Assembly (NCBI GenBank): GCA_016288205.1
Contig: JAEEYO010000008.1
Span: 1 to 33,478, forward strand
Origin: Treponema sp.
GTDB taxonomy: Bacteria; Spirochaetota; Spirochaetia; Treponematales; Treponemataceae
Direction of reading: 5' to 3'
Length of the DNA stretch: 33,478 bases
How positions within the stretch are numbered: the stretch's first letter is position 1; every line of letters starts with the position of its first letter. The translations under genes and the position numbers were made by a program. The notes below the pieces were generated by a model. It was given only the letters and a program-made list of their open reading frames with translations, was not told the origin of the DNA and ran no database searches. Shown here piece by piece: positions 16,170 through 24,610 of the stretch.

Positions 16170-17213
16170 TCAGTTTCCAGATTCCTCATTTTCTTCTATA
16201 TAACCAGCATCCTGCCGATTCATTCTTCTCATCTCACGGGCCTGAATGAGCAGATCCGCCGCATTCTTGTAAGACCCCGCATCCTCAAGGTACTGAGCCG
16301 CTTTTTCAAGTAGCTCCGACATGCGCAGATTGTCCTCCTCCACCGTGGCAGCCTTAAGCATATCACGCCCGAGCTCAAAGCAGATTGCCGCAATCTTCTG
16401 CGGGGTCTTCGGATAGTCCTCATAAATGGCGAAAGATTTTTTATACCAGGCAAGTCCGGTCTCCCTGTCCTCGAAGTTTCCCATCGCAAGGTAGACATCC
16501 CCGATGTCAGTGGCAAGACGCGACATCCTCACGTTTTTCGCAAGCCCGGGGTCGGAATCGCTGTAGGACATGGCCTTTTCATAAAGGGCAAAAAGCCTAA
16601 GTTTCGTCTCCAGTGTCTTGGCGGAAAACTGAATCTCGGCCACATCATAATAAAACTCGGAAAGCGCATTCCTAGATTTTTTATATGCCGCGGAAGCATC
16701 ACCGCTGATTTTTTCAATCTGGAAGGTCTTTTTCTCGCCCTCGCTCACAATGATTTTCTCTGGAACAGGGGCAACGGCATCCTGCACCGTCTGGAGTTTG
16801 TATAGATTTTCAAGCACAAGTTCCGAGTCGGAAAACACTTTCTGAATCCGCTCGTCATCCGTAATGAATGAGTCCGACGGAAGAGCTGTAAATCTGTTGC
16901 GGATGGCCTGTCTTTGGGAAGCGGCGCCTGCCTCGGAGACAAAGTCCTTGATCAGCGCGGGAACATCGTTTTCCATTGATGAGACAAGAGGCTCCAGATG
17001 TGAAGGATAAATTGAAGTAAAGAGCTCCACCCTGCTCCTGGACGGATTTTCCACGCACATTTCAGGAGCAAGTTTTACCACGGCCGAAACCGCATCCATT
17101 TCCTCGCCGTCAACCTCGACCGTACTGGGTATGGTCTTATTGTTTGACGCACAGGAATAAAACAATGCGGCGGCAATAAATATGAGAAAAGATTTCAAAT
17201 GACGAAGGTTCAT
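16170..17213 (-). CDS. Lipoprotein with TPR-like helical repeats, first gene of the three-lipoprotein operon
   Basis: About 347 aa: MNLRHLKSFLIFIAAALFYSC, a lipoprotein signal with lipobox FYSC. The start is uncertain. The ATG at 17213 has GGAG 10 nt upstream and a closer GAGGGG, while an in-frame GTG at 17222 would add three residues. The body shares the family module (ELFTSIYPSHLEPL, LIKDFVSEAGAASQ, FITDDERIQKVFSDSE, LSEFYYDVAE). It then shows TPR-like helices, including GNFEDRETGLAWYKKSFAIYEDYP and LEDAGSYKNAADLLIQAREM; the latter closely matches EDAGNYRDAPEWLARAREI in the giant protein. It lies directly behind a near-consensus promoter and 31 nt ahead of the second lipoprotein gene. TPR modules usually bind protein partners, so a role in assembling an envelope complex with its two paralogues is a reasonable inference. 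Confidence 0.75.
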   Translation of the reverse strand: MNLRHLKSFLIFIAAALFYSCASNNKTIPSTVEVDGEEMDAVSAVVKLAPEMCVENPSRSRVELFTSIYPSHLEPLVSSMENDVPALIKDFVSEAGAASQRQAIRNRFTALPSDSFITDDERIQKVFSDSELVLENLYKLQTVQDAVAPVPEKIIVSEGEKKTFQIEKISGDASAAYKKSRNALSEFYYDVAEIQFSAKTLETKLRLFALYEKAMSYSDSDPGLAKNVRMSRLATDIGDVYLAMGNFEDRETGLAWYKKSFAIYEDYPKTPQKIAAICFELGRDMLKAATVEEDNLRMSELLEKAAQYLEDAGSYKNAADLLIQAREMRRMNRQDAGYIEENEESGN

Positions 17214-17292
17214 TCCCCTCACGCTCCACGCTAAAAAACTCCGTCAAAACAATTTATGCATCAAAAAAAGAGTTTTTTGAGATTTATAGATA

Positions 17293-17321
17293 ATCTTAAC
17301 ACGGGAATGTGAGTTTGTCAA
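17293..17321 (-). promoter_or_regulatory. Near-consensus promoter of the three-lipoprotein operon
   Basis: Minus strand TTGACA (17316-17321), 17-nt spacer, TAAGAT (17293-17298). Predicted transcription start near 17285, leaving a leader of ~70 nt. It sits in the short gap after the chemoreceptor stop codon, so the lipoproteins need not depend on chemoreceptor transcription. Confidence 0.7.
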
Positions 17322-17324
17322 ACA

Positions 17325-19355
17325 TCAAACCTTAAATTCGTCAATTTTCTCCGAAATATCGTTCACGGCGTTGCTCATGTCCTCGGCAAGACCGTTCAGA
17401 TTCGTCGTGGTCTGCTTAGTGGCCTCGGTCGTGGAGACAATCATCTCGAAGTTGTCCGACATGGTTGAGGAAGACTCCTTAAGGCTGAAAATTGAGTCCA
17501 TAACTTCCCTGGTCGCGCGCTCAATCTCCTTGCTGGAAGTCTGAACATTGCTCGTGGTGCCGTTCATGTGGGCAAGAGCCTCAAGAATCTGCTTTGATCC
17601 CTCGTTCTGCTCCTCCATGGCACCCTTGATGCTCTGGACAATCTCGGATGTGTTCTTCGTCTTTTCGGACACACGCTCAAAGGATTCCTTGCTCGCATTC
17701 GCGCTTTCTACGACCTTGTTGATGTTCTCAGCGATGGTCTTAAGGTTTTCTCCGATTCTCTTTGACTGTGTGGCACTGGTGTCCGCAAGCTTACGGATTT
17801 CCTCGGCGACGACCGCGAATCCCTTACCTGCCTCACCCGCATGGGCAGACTCAATCATGGCGTTCATTGAAAGAAGGTTCGTCTGTGATGAGATTGCGGA
17901 AATGACCATGTTCGTATCCTGCAAAGACTTACTCTGCGCGAGAACCGTCTGCAAAAGCTCGTTCACAACCTGGTTCTTCCTGATTCCGTCCTCGGTCGCC
18001 TCATTCAAATCACCGAACACCGAGAACATCTTGTCAACACCGCCGGAAACCGACCTGATGTTGCCGATCATCTCCTCAATGCTGGAGCCCGCCTGGGTTA
18101 TGGAAGCCGCCTGTGAGTCAATCATCTCGTTCAGGCTCTTTATGTTGTCAACAATCGCGGTAATGGCCTTGCTTGTGTGGTTAACGCACCAGTCCTCGCT
18201 CGCAAGAGTCATGGAAGCGTCCTCAATCTCCGACGAAATCTTGCCGATCTGCTCCTTTGTCTCGTCAAGCCCGGATTTTACCTTTCCGAACGCATCTCGC
18301 AGGTTCATGTTCGCCGTACCAATGTCCTTGACGGTCTCATGCACGGTGTTCACGAAAATGTTGACCGACTCCTTCACGTGGGAAATCTCGTTGTTGTGGT
18401 TGATTTTAAGACGCTTGGTTAAATCCTTGTCGCCAGTGTTCAGGTTGTCTATGTTTTTCTTGATTGAGTCGAACTTTCCGATCATTATCTTGATGATAAT
18501 AAGGAAACAGATTACGAGAAGGACCGCCACGACAAGACCACCGACAATGGAAGTACGGCGCAGGTTCCAGACAATCTCCCCCATCTCCTCGTTCGTAATA
18601 GCCGCAACCACGGTCCATGTTTTGTTGGCCATCTTGCAAGACTTTTTCTCAACCGTGTAGTCATCCAGATTGTCGAAAGCAAGGATATCATCTCCGGCAC
18701 GCAGCTCGTCCTTGTCATCGTAGATTGAAATCTTTCCTGTCTTATAGAAGGTTCTAGCAAGCTTGTTGATCGGCTCCAGCTCCAAAAATCCGACCATGCC
18801 TCCGCGAACAGTGGCTCCGGTAACGTCATCCTTGAACTCGGACTTGACGAAAAGCGGCATGTTGAATCCGCCAGCGTTGGACTGCCTCGGTGACTCAAGC
18901 CAAACATCCACATTGGACTTCGTGTGCTCCTGCCAGTATTCCTTCGCGAGGATTCCGACGGTCGAAATACCCCCCTTGGTATTGTAGGTCTCGGGTCCGC
19001 CGTCTTTCGCTCCGGTAGCGTCATCCCAGAAAACCATGACGTACTCAAATCCGTCCGGCTTCTTCTTTATCTTTATGGACTGCTTGATTGCCTCACGGTT
19101 AGTTGTGGAGCCCACCACGGAATTCTGGAAGACCTTCAGAAGCTCCACGTTGTTTGAAAACCAAGACTCGGCGTTCTCCACGGACTGAGTAAGGATATTG
19201 TCTATTGATTCAGTATAAAGCCACTCGACAGGCTTTTTGGTAAGCGATGTAGTTACAAGGAGGAATAAGGCTATTAAAACAACTATCTCCAAAAACGAAA
19301 TGATTCCGTATTTCGAAAGCAACGTCTCTTTTCTCTGTTTTTTTTCACTTTCCAT
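17325..19355 (-). CDS. Methyl-accepting chemotaxis protein
   Basis: A 676-aa transmembrane chemoreceptor. Order of parts: cytoplasmic N-terminus, TM1 (~18-38), extracytoplasmic sensor domain (~45-267, Cache-like by size and position, with [10 protein letters not shown] and [15 protein letters not shown]), TM2 (~268-291), HAMP-like linker (~291-345), and a coiled-coil signalling domain. The conserved hairpin tip is at ~485-522 ([14 protein letters not shown], then [18 protein letters not shown]), the CheA/CheW contact region. The C-terminus (EKIDEFKV) lacks a CheR-binding pentapeptide. The ligand cannot be inferred. The ATG at 19355 has GGAGA ~11 nt upstream and its own promoter at 19380-19408. 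No other chemotaxis gene is nearby, as usual for dispersed receptors in treponemes. Confidence 0.95.
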   Translation of the reverse strand: MESEKKQRKETLLSKYGIISFLEIVVLIALFLLVTTSLTKKPVEWLYTESIDNILTQSVENAESWFSNNVELLKVFQNSVVGSTTNREAIKQSIKIKKKPDGFEYVMVFWDDATGAKDGGPETYNTKGGISTVGILAKEYWQEHTKSNVDVWLESPRQSNAGGFNMPLFVKSEFKDDVTGATVRGGMVGFLELEPINKLARTFYKTGKISIYDDKDELRAGDDILAFDNLDDYTVEKKSCKMANKTWTVVAAITNEEMGEIVWNLRRTSIVGGLVVAVLLVICFLIIIKIMIGKFDSIKKNIDNLNTGDKDLTKRLKINHNNEISHVKESVNIFVNTVHETVKDIGTANMNLRDAFGKVKSGLDETKEQIGKISSEIEDASMTLASEDWCVNHTSKAITAIVDNIKSLNEMIDSQAASITQAGSSIEEMIGNIRSVSGGVDKMFSVFGDLNEATEDGIRKNQVVNELLQTVLAQSKSLQDTNMVISAISSQTNLLSMNAMIESAHAGEAGKGFAVVAEEIRKLADTSATQSKRIGENLKTIAENINKVVESANASKESFERVSEKTKNTSEIVQSIKGAMEEQNEGSKQILEALAHMNGTTSNVQTSSKEIERATREVMDSIFSLKESSSTMSDNFEMIVSTTEATKQTTTNLNGLAEDMSNAVNDISEKIDEFKV

Positions 19356-19379
19356 TTTTCTTGCATTCTCCTTCGATAT

Positions 19380-19408
19380 AATATACTACATATTTAAATA
19401 ATCGGCAA
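19380..19408 (-). promoter_or_regulatory. Promoter of the chemoreceptor gene
   Basis: Minus strand TTGCCG (19403-19408), 17-nt spacer, TATATT (19380-19385), with transcription predicted near 19373, ~18 nt ahead of the ATG. It resembles a housekeeping sigma-70 site; I do not see a sigma-28 type (TAAA...GCCGATAA) site. Confidence 0.65.
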
Positions 19409-19469
19409 TCCTATTTTTTTACATTGCAATAAATTTTCCATAAAATCAGTCTTAATTCGTACCCCGTCT

Positions 19470-19535
19470 TCCCCTCTTTTCTCTTTCCACTTTCCTCTTT
19501 CCACTCTCCACTTTCCGTTTTCCACTTTCCCCCCG
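19470..19535 (+). repeat. Intergenic polypyrimidine repeat (TTTCCAC-type units)
   Basis: Degenerate units such as CTTTCCACTTTCC, CTCTTTCCACT and CTCCACTTTCC are strung together on the plus strand between the divergent chemoreceptor and J-protein genes. A 20-nt block, CTTTCCACTCTCCACTTTCC (19497-19516), recurs exactly in the opposite orientation at 29257-29276. Confidence 0.75.
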
Positions 19536-19538
19536 CCC

Positions 19539-19567
19539 TTGAATTTTTATCCGAAAAGTTGTACACT
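19539..19567 (+). promoter_or_regulatory. Putative promoter giving a leaderless mRNA for the J-domain gene
   Basis: TTGAAT (19539-19544), 17-nt spacer, TACACT (19562-19567), then 6 nt and the ATG at 19574. No Shine-Dalgarno precedes the ATG. The predicted transcription start coincides with the start codon. Confidence 0.6.
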
Positions 19568-19573
19568 GCTTAC

Positions 19574-20347
19574 ATGCAGGATTACTATGAAGTGCTCGGA
19601 GTTCCCCACACGGCATCGGCTGCGGAAATCAGGAGCGCATACAGAAAAAAAGCAAAAAAGCTCCACCCGGACATTACCCATCAGGATTCAGAAGCATTCA
19701 GAAATCTTGTAAAAGCATACGAGACCCTTTCAAACATAAAGTCACGGGAACTTTTCGACCAGACATTCGCATACCACGACGGAAAAAGAAATCAGGGAAA
19801 AAAGAAATGGAACTACAGGGAATGGCTTCTTGCGCGTGATGATGACGAGAGCCGGGCAAAGCTGATTCTGTTCGACCTGACCCACGAAAGGGAGGATTCC
19901 GCAGTCGCAGAGTTCAAGAGACTGAACATGAGCCGGGCGGATTTCCGTCTGTCCTATTTTTTCGAGCATGAGATTTTCATGGACTACGGCTACATACTTG
20001 CCGAGGAGCTCATAATCAGGCAGGAATACTACGACGCGGTTCTTCTTTTGGACCAGATAATCCGCATGGAGCAGAAATACAATTACTTCAAGTTTTTTTT
20101 CGAGGAAGTCCAGGATTTGACACGCAGCGTTTTGCGTAATAATATAGAAGGAAACGTAAACGACGAGCTTGCCATAGACGCATGGGAGCGCGCGCTGGAA
20201 CTTGGATTCGGCAAAAAGGATGACGCTTTTTTTCTGCTGAAGATGTCGGATGCCTACGAGCGCATAGGAGATCCGGGGATGGCTTCGGCATGTCGTGTCG
20301 CTGCTGGAAGAGTCGGACAAAAATCCACGATGAAAACAGGTGCATAG
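19574..20347 (+). CDS. J-domain (DnaJ-like) co-chaperone
   Basis: A 257-aa protein with an N-terminal J domain (residues ~1-65: DYYEVLGVPHTASAAEIRSAYRK..., HPD motif in KKLHPDITH). It lacks the Gly/Phe stretch, zinc-finger and substrate-binding domains of true DnaJ. Residues ~90-250 are helical and look TPR-like (YGYILAEELIIRQEYYDAVLLLDQI, then DDAFFLLKMSDAYERIGDPGMASA). It should stimulate an Hsp70 ATPase and bring specific clients through its C-terminal domain. The frame is open to a TTG at 19559, but the ATG at 19574 fits J-domain alignments and the promoter. It precedes map by 22 nt, so the two are probably cotranscribed. Confidence 0.85.
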   Translation: MQDYYEVLGVPHTASAAEIRSAYRKKAKKLHPDITHQDSEAFRNLVKAYETLSNIKSRELFDQTFAYHDGKRNQGKKKWNYREWLLARDDDESRAKLILFDLTHEREDSAVAEFKRLNMSRADFRLSYFFEHEIFMDYGYILAEELIIRQEYYDAVLLLDQIIRMEQKYNYFKFFFEEVQDLTRSVLRNNIEGNVNDELAIDAWERALELGFGKKDDAFFLLKMSDAYERIGDPGMASACRVAAGRVGQKSTMKTGA

Positions 20348-20369
20348 TAAGTAATAAGAGGTAATATAG

Positions 20370-21167
20370 ATGATTCGCTTAAAGAATGATGACCAAATCA
20401 ACAAAATCAGGAAAAGCTGTCACGAGCTGGCAGATTTGTTCAACGAGATTATCCCGCGCATAAAACCGGGTATCAGCACAAAGGAGATTGACAACTGGTG
20501 CGTGGAATTCGTAAGGAAGCACGGTGGAAAACCCGCATGGTACGCCGAGGGATTCCCCGGATGTGCGTGCATCAGCATCAACAATCAGGTCATACACGGC
20601 ATTCCTTCCAAAAAGAGGATTGTGAAGGACGGGGACATTGTTTCCCTCGACATAGGAATCAACCTTGACGGATACATAAGCGACAGCTGCCACACCGTTA
20701 TGGTCGGAAACGTTAAGCCAGAGCACCGTAAGCTTGTTCGTGTGACCCGTGAGGCCCTGATGGCAGGAATCGCTCAGTGCGTCAAGGGCAACAGGCTTTC
20801 GGACATAGCGAGGGCAGTTACCGAAGTGACGGAAAAACAAAACGGATACGGAGTAGTCTACGATTATTGCGGACACGGCGTGGGGCTCGACGTGCATGAG
20901 GATCCGAGCGTGCCGAACAACTATCCGATGAGGGGACCCAACCCAAGAATTCAGGCCGGAATGGTTCTCGCCATAGAGCCGATGATTAACGAGGGGGGAC
21001 CCGACGTGATTACCGGAGACGAGGAAAGCGAATGGAACGTGCTGACCGCCGACGGAAGCTGGAGCTGCCATGAGGAGCACACGGTCGCTGTATTCCCCGA
21101 TCACACGGAAATCCTCACGGACCTGGATTACAACGGAGCGTCATGCCTTAAAAACTCGTCGTTCTGA
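20370..21167 (+). CDS. map: Methionine aminopeptidase, type I
   Basis: A 265-aa M24A metalloprotease that removes the initiator methionine from nascent proteins. The five metal ligands are visible in order: D94 (SLDIGI), D105 (ISDSCHT), H169 (GHGVGLDVHEDP), E203 (AIEPMI) and E236 (EEHTVAV). H76 in VIHGIP is the conserved catalytic histidine. The length is normal for a type Ia enzyme without an N-terminal zinc finger. The ATG at 20370 is preceded by GAGGT at ~8 nt. It lies 22 nt behind the J-domain gene and 35 nt ahead of a membrane protein gene, consistent with one operon. Confidence 0.95.
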   Translation: MIRLKNDDQINKIRKSCHELADLFNEIIPRIKPGISTKEIDNWCVEFVRKHGGKPAWYAEGFPGCACISINNQVIHGIPSKKRIVKDGDIVSLDIGINLDGYISDSCHTVMVGNVKPEHRKLVRVTREALMAGIAQCVKGNRLSDIARAVTEVTEKQNGYGVVYDYCGHGVGLDVHEDPSVPNNYPMRGPNPRIQAGMVLAIEPMINEGGPDVITGDEESEWNVLTADGSWSCHEEHTVAVFPDHTEILTDLDYNGASCLKNSSF

Positions 21168-21202
21168 CCTGTCCAAACAAACAAAGCAAGGAGAGTGAAA
21201 AT

Positions 21203-21958
21203 ATGGAAAACGAAGATAGCGAAGCCCTGAAAAAACTTTGGCCCGTACTGTGCGCGTTAATCTGCGTGGCGGGGGGAATGATTTTCTCCTCAAGAGTCTG
21301 GGGAAGAACAAACCTCAGCCTGCTGTCCATCCTGATTAACGTGGGACTTGCGGGGCTCGGTGCCGTCATAGGACTTATCACATTCAAGCTCGGAAAAAAA
21401 GCGAAGATTGCGGCATTGGTTTTCTGTCTCCTGATTTTGGGAACGTCGCTTGGCCTGTCAAAATACATGACATCCGACGCATACATCGTGAAGCAGGACT
21501 GGCCGGTGCATGAGCTTGACACCCTCACATTCGCCTACCCCACAACACTGAAGGAAAAAAATCTGAAGGGTGTGGAGCCTGAAAATGCGGATGCGAAAGT
21601 CCTGACCAACGAGAACATGAACCGCTATGTCGCATGCTACATCTACGACTTCAAGAGGGACAAGCCGAGTCTTGAGGCCTGCGTGGAAAGTGCGGTCACA
21701 ACAATCCTGACGCGCTACGGAGCAAAGACACTCATCTGGGACACAGACACCACGACCATCTCTCCCAGCGTCGTGAAGGGCCGCTTTACTTTCACGAACA
21801 AACTCAGGAACAAAACCTACACCCACACAGGATTCGCCTACGGACACGCTGAGGGCGCGCACTACGAAATCATCATGTTCTATCCGCTCAGAAAACAGTA
21901 CAGCGAAGCGTTCATGAATAAAATAGAAGAAAGCATCGAGTTGAAAACGGAAAGGTGA
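21203..21958 (+). CDS. Membrane protein with three N-terminal helices and a soluble C-terminal domain, unknown function
   Basis: A 251-aa protein. Hydrophobic helices lie at ~12-30, ~37-62 and ~69-89. A ~160-residue extracytoplasmic or soluble domain follows (from ~95), with beta-rich stretches such as ELDTLTFAYPTTLKEKN, RYVACYIYDFKRDKPS, VVKGRFTFTNKLRNKTYTHTGFAY and HYEIIMFYPLRKQYSEAFMNKIEESI. That pattern recalls PsbP/DUF1795-like domains that assess a peptide's fit to a membrane partner, but the resemblance is loose. GGAG lies 8 nt before the ATG. The last codons (LKTER) lie inside a purine-rich intergenic repeat (21943-21969). Third gene of the dnaJ-like/map operon. I do not recognise the family. 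Confidence 0.65.
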   Translation: MENEDSEALKKLWPVLCALICVAGGMIFSSRVWGRTNLSLLSILINVGLAGLGAVIGLITFKLGKKAKIAALVFCLLILGTSLGLSKYMTSDAYIVKQDWPVHELDTLTFAYPTTLKEKNLKGVEPENADAKVLTNENMNRYVACYIYDFKRDKPSLEACVESAVTTILTRYGAKTLIWDTDTTTISPSVVKGRFTFTNKLRNKTYTHTGFAYGHAEGAHYEIIMFYPLRKQYSEAFMNKIEESIELKTER

Positions 21959-21969
21959 AAGCGGAAAGA
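21943..21969 (+). repeat. Purine-rich repeat overlapping a stop codon
   Basis: GAAAACGGAAAGGTGAAAGCGG and the following GAAAGATGGG belong to the same degenerate repeat as 29251-29298, which also contains GAAAACGGAAAG. The copy supplies the final codons and TGA of the membrane-protein gene. Confidence 0.5.
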
Positions 21970-22021
21970 TGGGACCACAACTAAAGTTTAGTTGATTTTT
22001 GGAAAAAATTTAAAAAATCAG

Positions 22022-22049
22022 CACATTTTTTTGGGAAATGTGATATAGT
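22022..22049 (+). promoter_or_regulatory. Perfect inverted repeat abutting the -10 box of the icd gene
   Basis: CACATTT (22022-22028) and AAATGTG (22036-22042) form a perfect 7-bp inverted repeat around a 7-nt T/G spacer. It sits immediately before the -10-like TATAGT (22044-22049). No good -35 is found at 16-18 nt, and an A/T-rich run lies just upstream. The layout suits an operator for a repressor or activator. As RNA it has no T-tract after it, so a terminator is less likely. Confidence 0.45.
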
Positions 22050-22077
22050 AGAAATGGAGTTTTTATAGGAGACAAAA

Positions 22078-23274
22078 ATGGCAAAAATTCAGATGAAAAA
22101 TGCGATCGCCGAGCTTGACGGTGATGAGATGACCCGCGTCCTTTGGAAGCTGATTAAGGACAAGCTGATTCTTCCCTTTGTTGACCTCAAGACGGAATAC
22201 TTTGACCTTTCAATCACCGAGCGCGACAAAACGGACGATAAAATCACCTACGATGCGGCCGCCGCAATCAAGAGACTCGGAGTCGGAGTAAAATGCGCTA
22301 CAATCACCTCAAACCAGGCTCGTGTGGAAGAATATAAGCTGACCCACCTCACGCCAAGCCCCAACGGAATCCTCCGCGGTGAGCTGGACGGAACTGTTTT
22401 CCGCACACCCATTTTCGTAAAGAACATCAAGGGAACCGTGAGCTGCTGGAAAAAGCCGATCACCCTGGGACGCCATGCCTATGGTGATGTCTACAAGAAC
22501 TGCGAGATCAAGACACCCACAGCCGGAAAAGCCGAGCTTGTTTTCACCGGAAGCGACGGAAAGGAAATCCGAAAGACAATCATGGAGATGAAGGAGCCGG
22601 GAATCATCCAGGGAATCCACAACCTTGACGGATCCATTGAAAACTTCGCACGCTGCTGCTTCAACTACGCCCTTGACCAGAAGATTGACGTTTGGTTCGG
22701 AGCCAAGGACACAATCAGCAAGATTTACGACGGAAATTTCAAGGCCATTATGCAGAAGATTTTTGACACAGAGTACAAGGAAAAGTTCGAAAAGGCCGGA
22801 CTCACCTACTTCTACACCCTGATCGATGATGCGGTCGCACGTGTGGTAAAGAGCGAGGGCGGATTCCTCTGGGCTTGCAAGAATTACGACGGTGACGTTA
22901 TGAGCGACATGATTGCGTCCGCCTGCGGAAGTCTTGCCATGATGACGAGCGTCCTGGTCTGCCCCAACGGCGAGTTTGAGTATGAGGCAAGCCACGGAAC
23001 CGTCCAGAAGCATTATTACCGCTATCTCAAGGGAGAAAAGACCTCAACAAATCCTGTGGCCACAATTTTCGCCTGGACCGGAGCACTCGCAAAGAGAGCC
23101 GAGCTTGACGGAACCCCCGATCTCGCGGATTTCGCACACAAGCTTGAGAAAGCGACACTCGACACAATCGAGGAGGGAATCATGACGGGAGACCTCGCCA
23201 AACTTGCGGATCCCGCACCCAAGAAGATTGTGAACAGCTGGGAATATATTGACGAAATAGCAAGCCGCCTCTAA
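22078..23274 (+). CDS. icd: NADP-dependent isocitrate dehydrogenase, type II (eukaryote-like dimeric class)
   Basis: A 398-aa enzyme that converts isocitrate to 2-oxoglutarate, CO2 and NADPH. It has the hallmarks of the IDH1-like class rather than the E. coli class: AELDGDEMTRVLWKLIKDKL at the N-terminus, VGVKCATIT, the substrate loop SPNGILRGELDGTVFR, the key arginine in LGRHAYGD, the metal aspartates in LIDDAVAR and NYDGDVMSD, and the NADP-binding segments GTVQKHYYRYLKG and TSTNPVATIFAW. GGAG precedes the ATG by ~8 nt. A possible operator lies upstream (22022-22049). Treponemes generally lack a full TCA cycle, so it probably supplies 2-oxoglutarate and NADPH for glutamate synthesis. Two envelope-protein genes follow at 29 and 11 nt spacing and may be cotranscribed. 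Confidence 0.95.
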   Translation: MAKIQMKNAIAELDGDEMTRVLWKLIKDKLILPFVDLKTEYFDLSITERDKTDDKITYDAAAAIKRLGVGVKCATITSNQARVEEYKLTHLTPSPNGILRGELDGTVFRTPIFVKNIKGTVSCWKKPITLGRHAYGDVYKNCEIKTPTAGKAELVFTGSDGKEIRKTIMEMKEPGIIQGIHNLDGSIENFARCCFNYALDQKIDVWFGAKDTISKIYDGNFKAIMQKIFDTEYKEKFEKAGLTYFYTLIDDAVARVVKSEGGFLWACKNYDGDVMSDMIASACGSLAMMTSVLVCPNGEFEYEASHGTVQKHYYRYLKGEKTSTNPVATIFAWTGALAKRAELDGTPDLADFAHKLEKATLDTIEEGIMTGDLAKLADPAPKKIVNSWEYIDEIASRL

Positions 23275-23303
23275 GCAAAAGATGCGGATTCAAGGAGGAA
23301 ACC

Positions 23304-23858
23304 ATGAAGAAATTTCTTTTAGTTCTGACTGTCATTTTGGCAGCTCCAGTCTTTGCATCCGCATACACTTCAAACACACCGACAGACGGAGTAATCTACT
23401 CAATCAACGGCTACGGGCACATCGGGGGAAAAAGCAAGTCTTCCTCTTCTTCACTGAGCGGACTTGGTGGAGACCTCGGTGTGACTATCCATCTCATGCC
23501 GTACAGCTACACCACCCCGATCATCTTTTTCAGTGCGGGAGCCGGTGTGTTAAATGAATCGCTCCAAGGCGACCTTAAGCTGCTCGGTGGAGTCTCCTGG
23601 CACCTCACGGATTATTTCTACGCGGATTTGTCAGCGGGCGCACAGGGATTCCTTTACTCAAAGGAAAATGAAAGCGGCGAGTCAAAGACAAAAATCGGAG
23701 GCTCCATTCTTGCGGACGCGAGCGTAATGCTACACTTTGAGGAAGTGATTGGTATTCGCGCGGGATGCATGATTTCATTGGGAACCAACGGACTTGTAAT
23801 GTCACCGCACATCGGGCTGTCCTCGACCATTGATTTCTCATGGCTGTTCTGGTACTAA
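23304..23858 (+). CDS. Small exported protein, probably an outer-membrane beta-barrel
   Basis: A 184-aa protein with a clear signal peptide (residues 1-20, MKKFLLVLTVILAAP..., cleavage after ASA). The mature part is Gly/Ser-rich with alternating hydrophobic and polar residues typical of barrel strands (GDLGVTIHLMPYSY, KLLGGVSWHLTDYFYADLSAGAQGF, VIGIRAGCMISLG). It ends in aromatics (SWLFWY), as outer-membrane proteins often do. GGAGG precedes the ATG by 5 nt. It lies 29 nt after icd and 11 nt before a lipoprotein gene. No known porin family is recognised; the barrel call is from sequence texture. Confidence 0.65.
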   Translation: MKKFLLVLTVILAAPVFASAYTSNTPTDGVIYSINGYGHIGGKSKSSSSSLSGLGGDLGVTIHLMPYSYTTPIIFFSAGAGVLNESLQGDLKLLGGVSWHLTDYFYADLSAGAQGFLYSKENESGESKTKIGGSILADASVMLHFEEVIGIRAGCMISLGTNGLVMSPHIGLSSTIDFSWLFWY

Positions 23859-23869
23859 GCGGGGAAAGC

Positions 23870-24610
23870 ATGAAAAAGACGAGATCTACCGGAATGACCT
23901 CAGCCAAAATCACAACGACGCTCTCTGGACTGATTCTGTCCCTGCTCATTGCGACCCTTGCCGGATGCCAGACCACAAAAGTACCCGAGCCAGAGATTCT
24001 GCCCATCAACAATCCGGCTCCTGCGGGTAAGACCTTTCTCCTTGAAGGATTTGAGGAAGGAAATTTCTGGGAAGCCGTGTCCGACTCATGGGACAAATGG
24101 GGAAACCACAACTACTCGCTCAAGACAGCGCTCACAAAGGAATGGGCATCCGAGGGCAAGTCATCCGCCGCGTGGGATTTCGACGCAATGATGACAATAA
24201 TTCCGGAGAATGAGAAAAAGAAAAAGCGTCCCCCCAAAAAGTCCGGCTCAGCTCCAAAGCAGGACTATCAGGCCACATTCGTCTGCAATGCACTTCTGAA
24301 AAACAACTGGACCCCCTACGAATCTCTCGCCGTCGATTTCAACAACCTCACGGGAAAGCCCCTGCGTGTCAATGTGGCCGTGCAGGACGGAAGCGAATGG
24401 AAATGGACCGAAACGGAGATTTTTACGCTCGGACCCGGTGAGAACAAAAACGTGATTTTCAGCCTGACCGAAAGACTCAAAAGCGACGGACAGGAAACAA
24501 GCGCGCTGGTAAACGGAAACAATATTTATTGCGCCGCGATTCAGATTCTTGGTGAAAATGAGGGCGGAAAACTTCTTGTGGACAATATCCGCCTGGTAAA
24601 GAAACAATAA
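23870..24610 (+). CDS. Lipoprotein with a carbohydrate-binding-like beta-sandwich domain
   Basis: A 246-aa protein. The start at 23870 has GGGGA upstream and opens a lipoprotein signal with lipobox LAGC (Cys ~36). The opening FLLEGFEEGNFWEAVSDSWD, the WASEGKSSAAWDF segment and the closing KLLVDNIRLVK follow the pattern of galactose-binding-like/CBM domains (first strand DFEdG, last strand hDNIRL). A lysine/proline-rich loop (KKKKRPPKKSGS) interrupts the domain. It may bind glycan or act as a sheath/FlaA-like jelly roll; similar folds occur in both. The reading frame extends 30 nt upstream, but that lacks a signal. It is the last gene before a terminator. Confidence 0.65.
   Translation: MKKTRSTGMTSAKITTTLSGLILSLLIATLAGCQTTKVPEPEILPINNPAPAGKTFLLEGFEEGNFWEAVSDSWDKWGNHNYSLKTALTKEWASEGKSSAAWDFDAMMTIIPENEKKKKRPPKKSGSAPKQDYQATFVCNALLKNNWTPYESLAVDFNNLTGKPLRVNVAVQDGSEWKWTETEIFTLGPGENKNVIFSLTERLKSDGQETSALVNGNNIYCAAIQILGENEGGKLLVDNIRLVKKQ

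Noticed and set aside
17548..18660. 370-codon plus-strand open frame
   Set aside because: Antisense shadow of the chemoreceptor coiled-coil region; hydrophobic and Ser-rich composition arises from complementing that gene.
19380..19408. Flagellar sigma-28 promoter for the chemoreceptor
   Set aside because: The sequence fits a sigma-70 pattern with 17-nt spacing; no TAAA-N15-GCCGATAA type arrangement is present.
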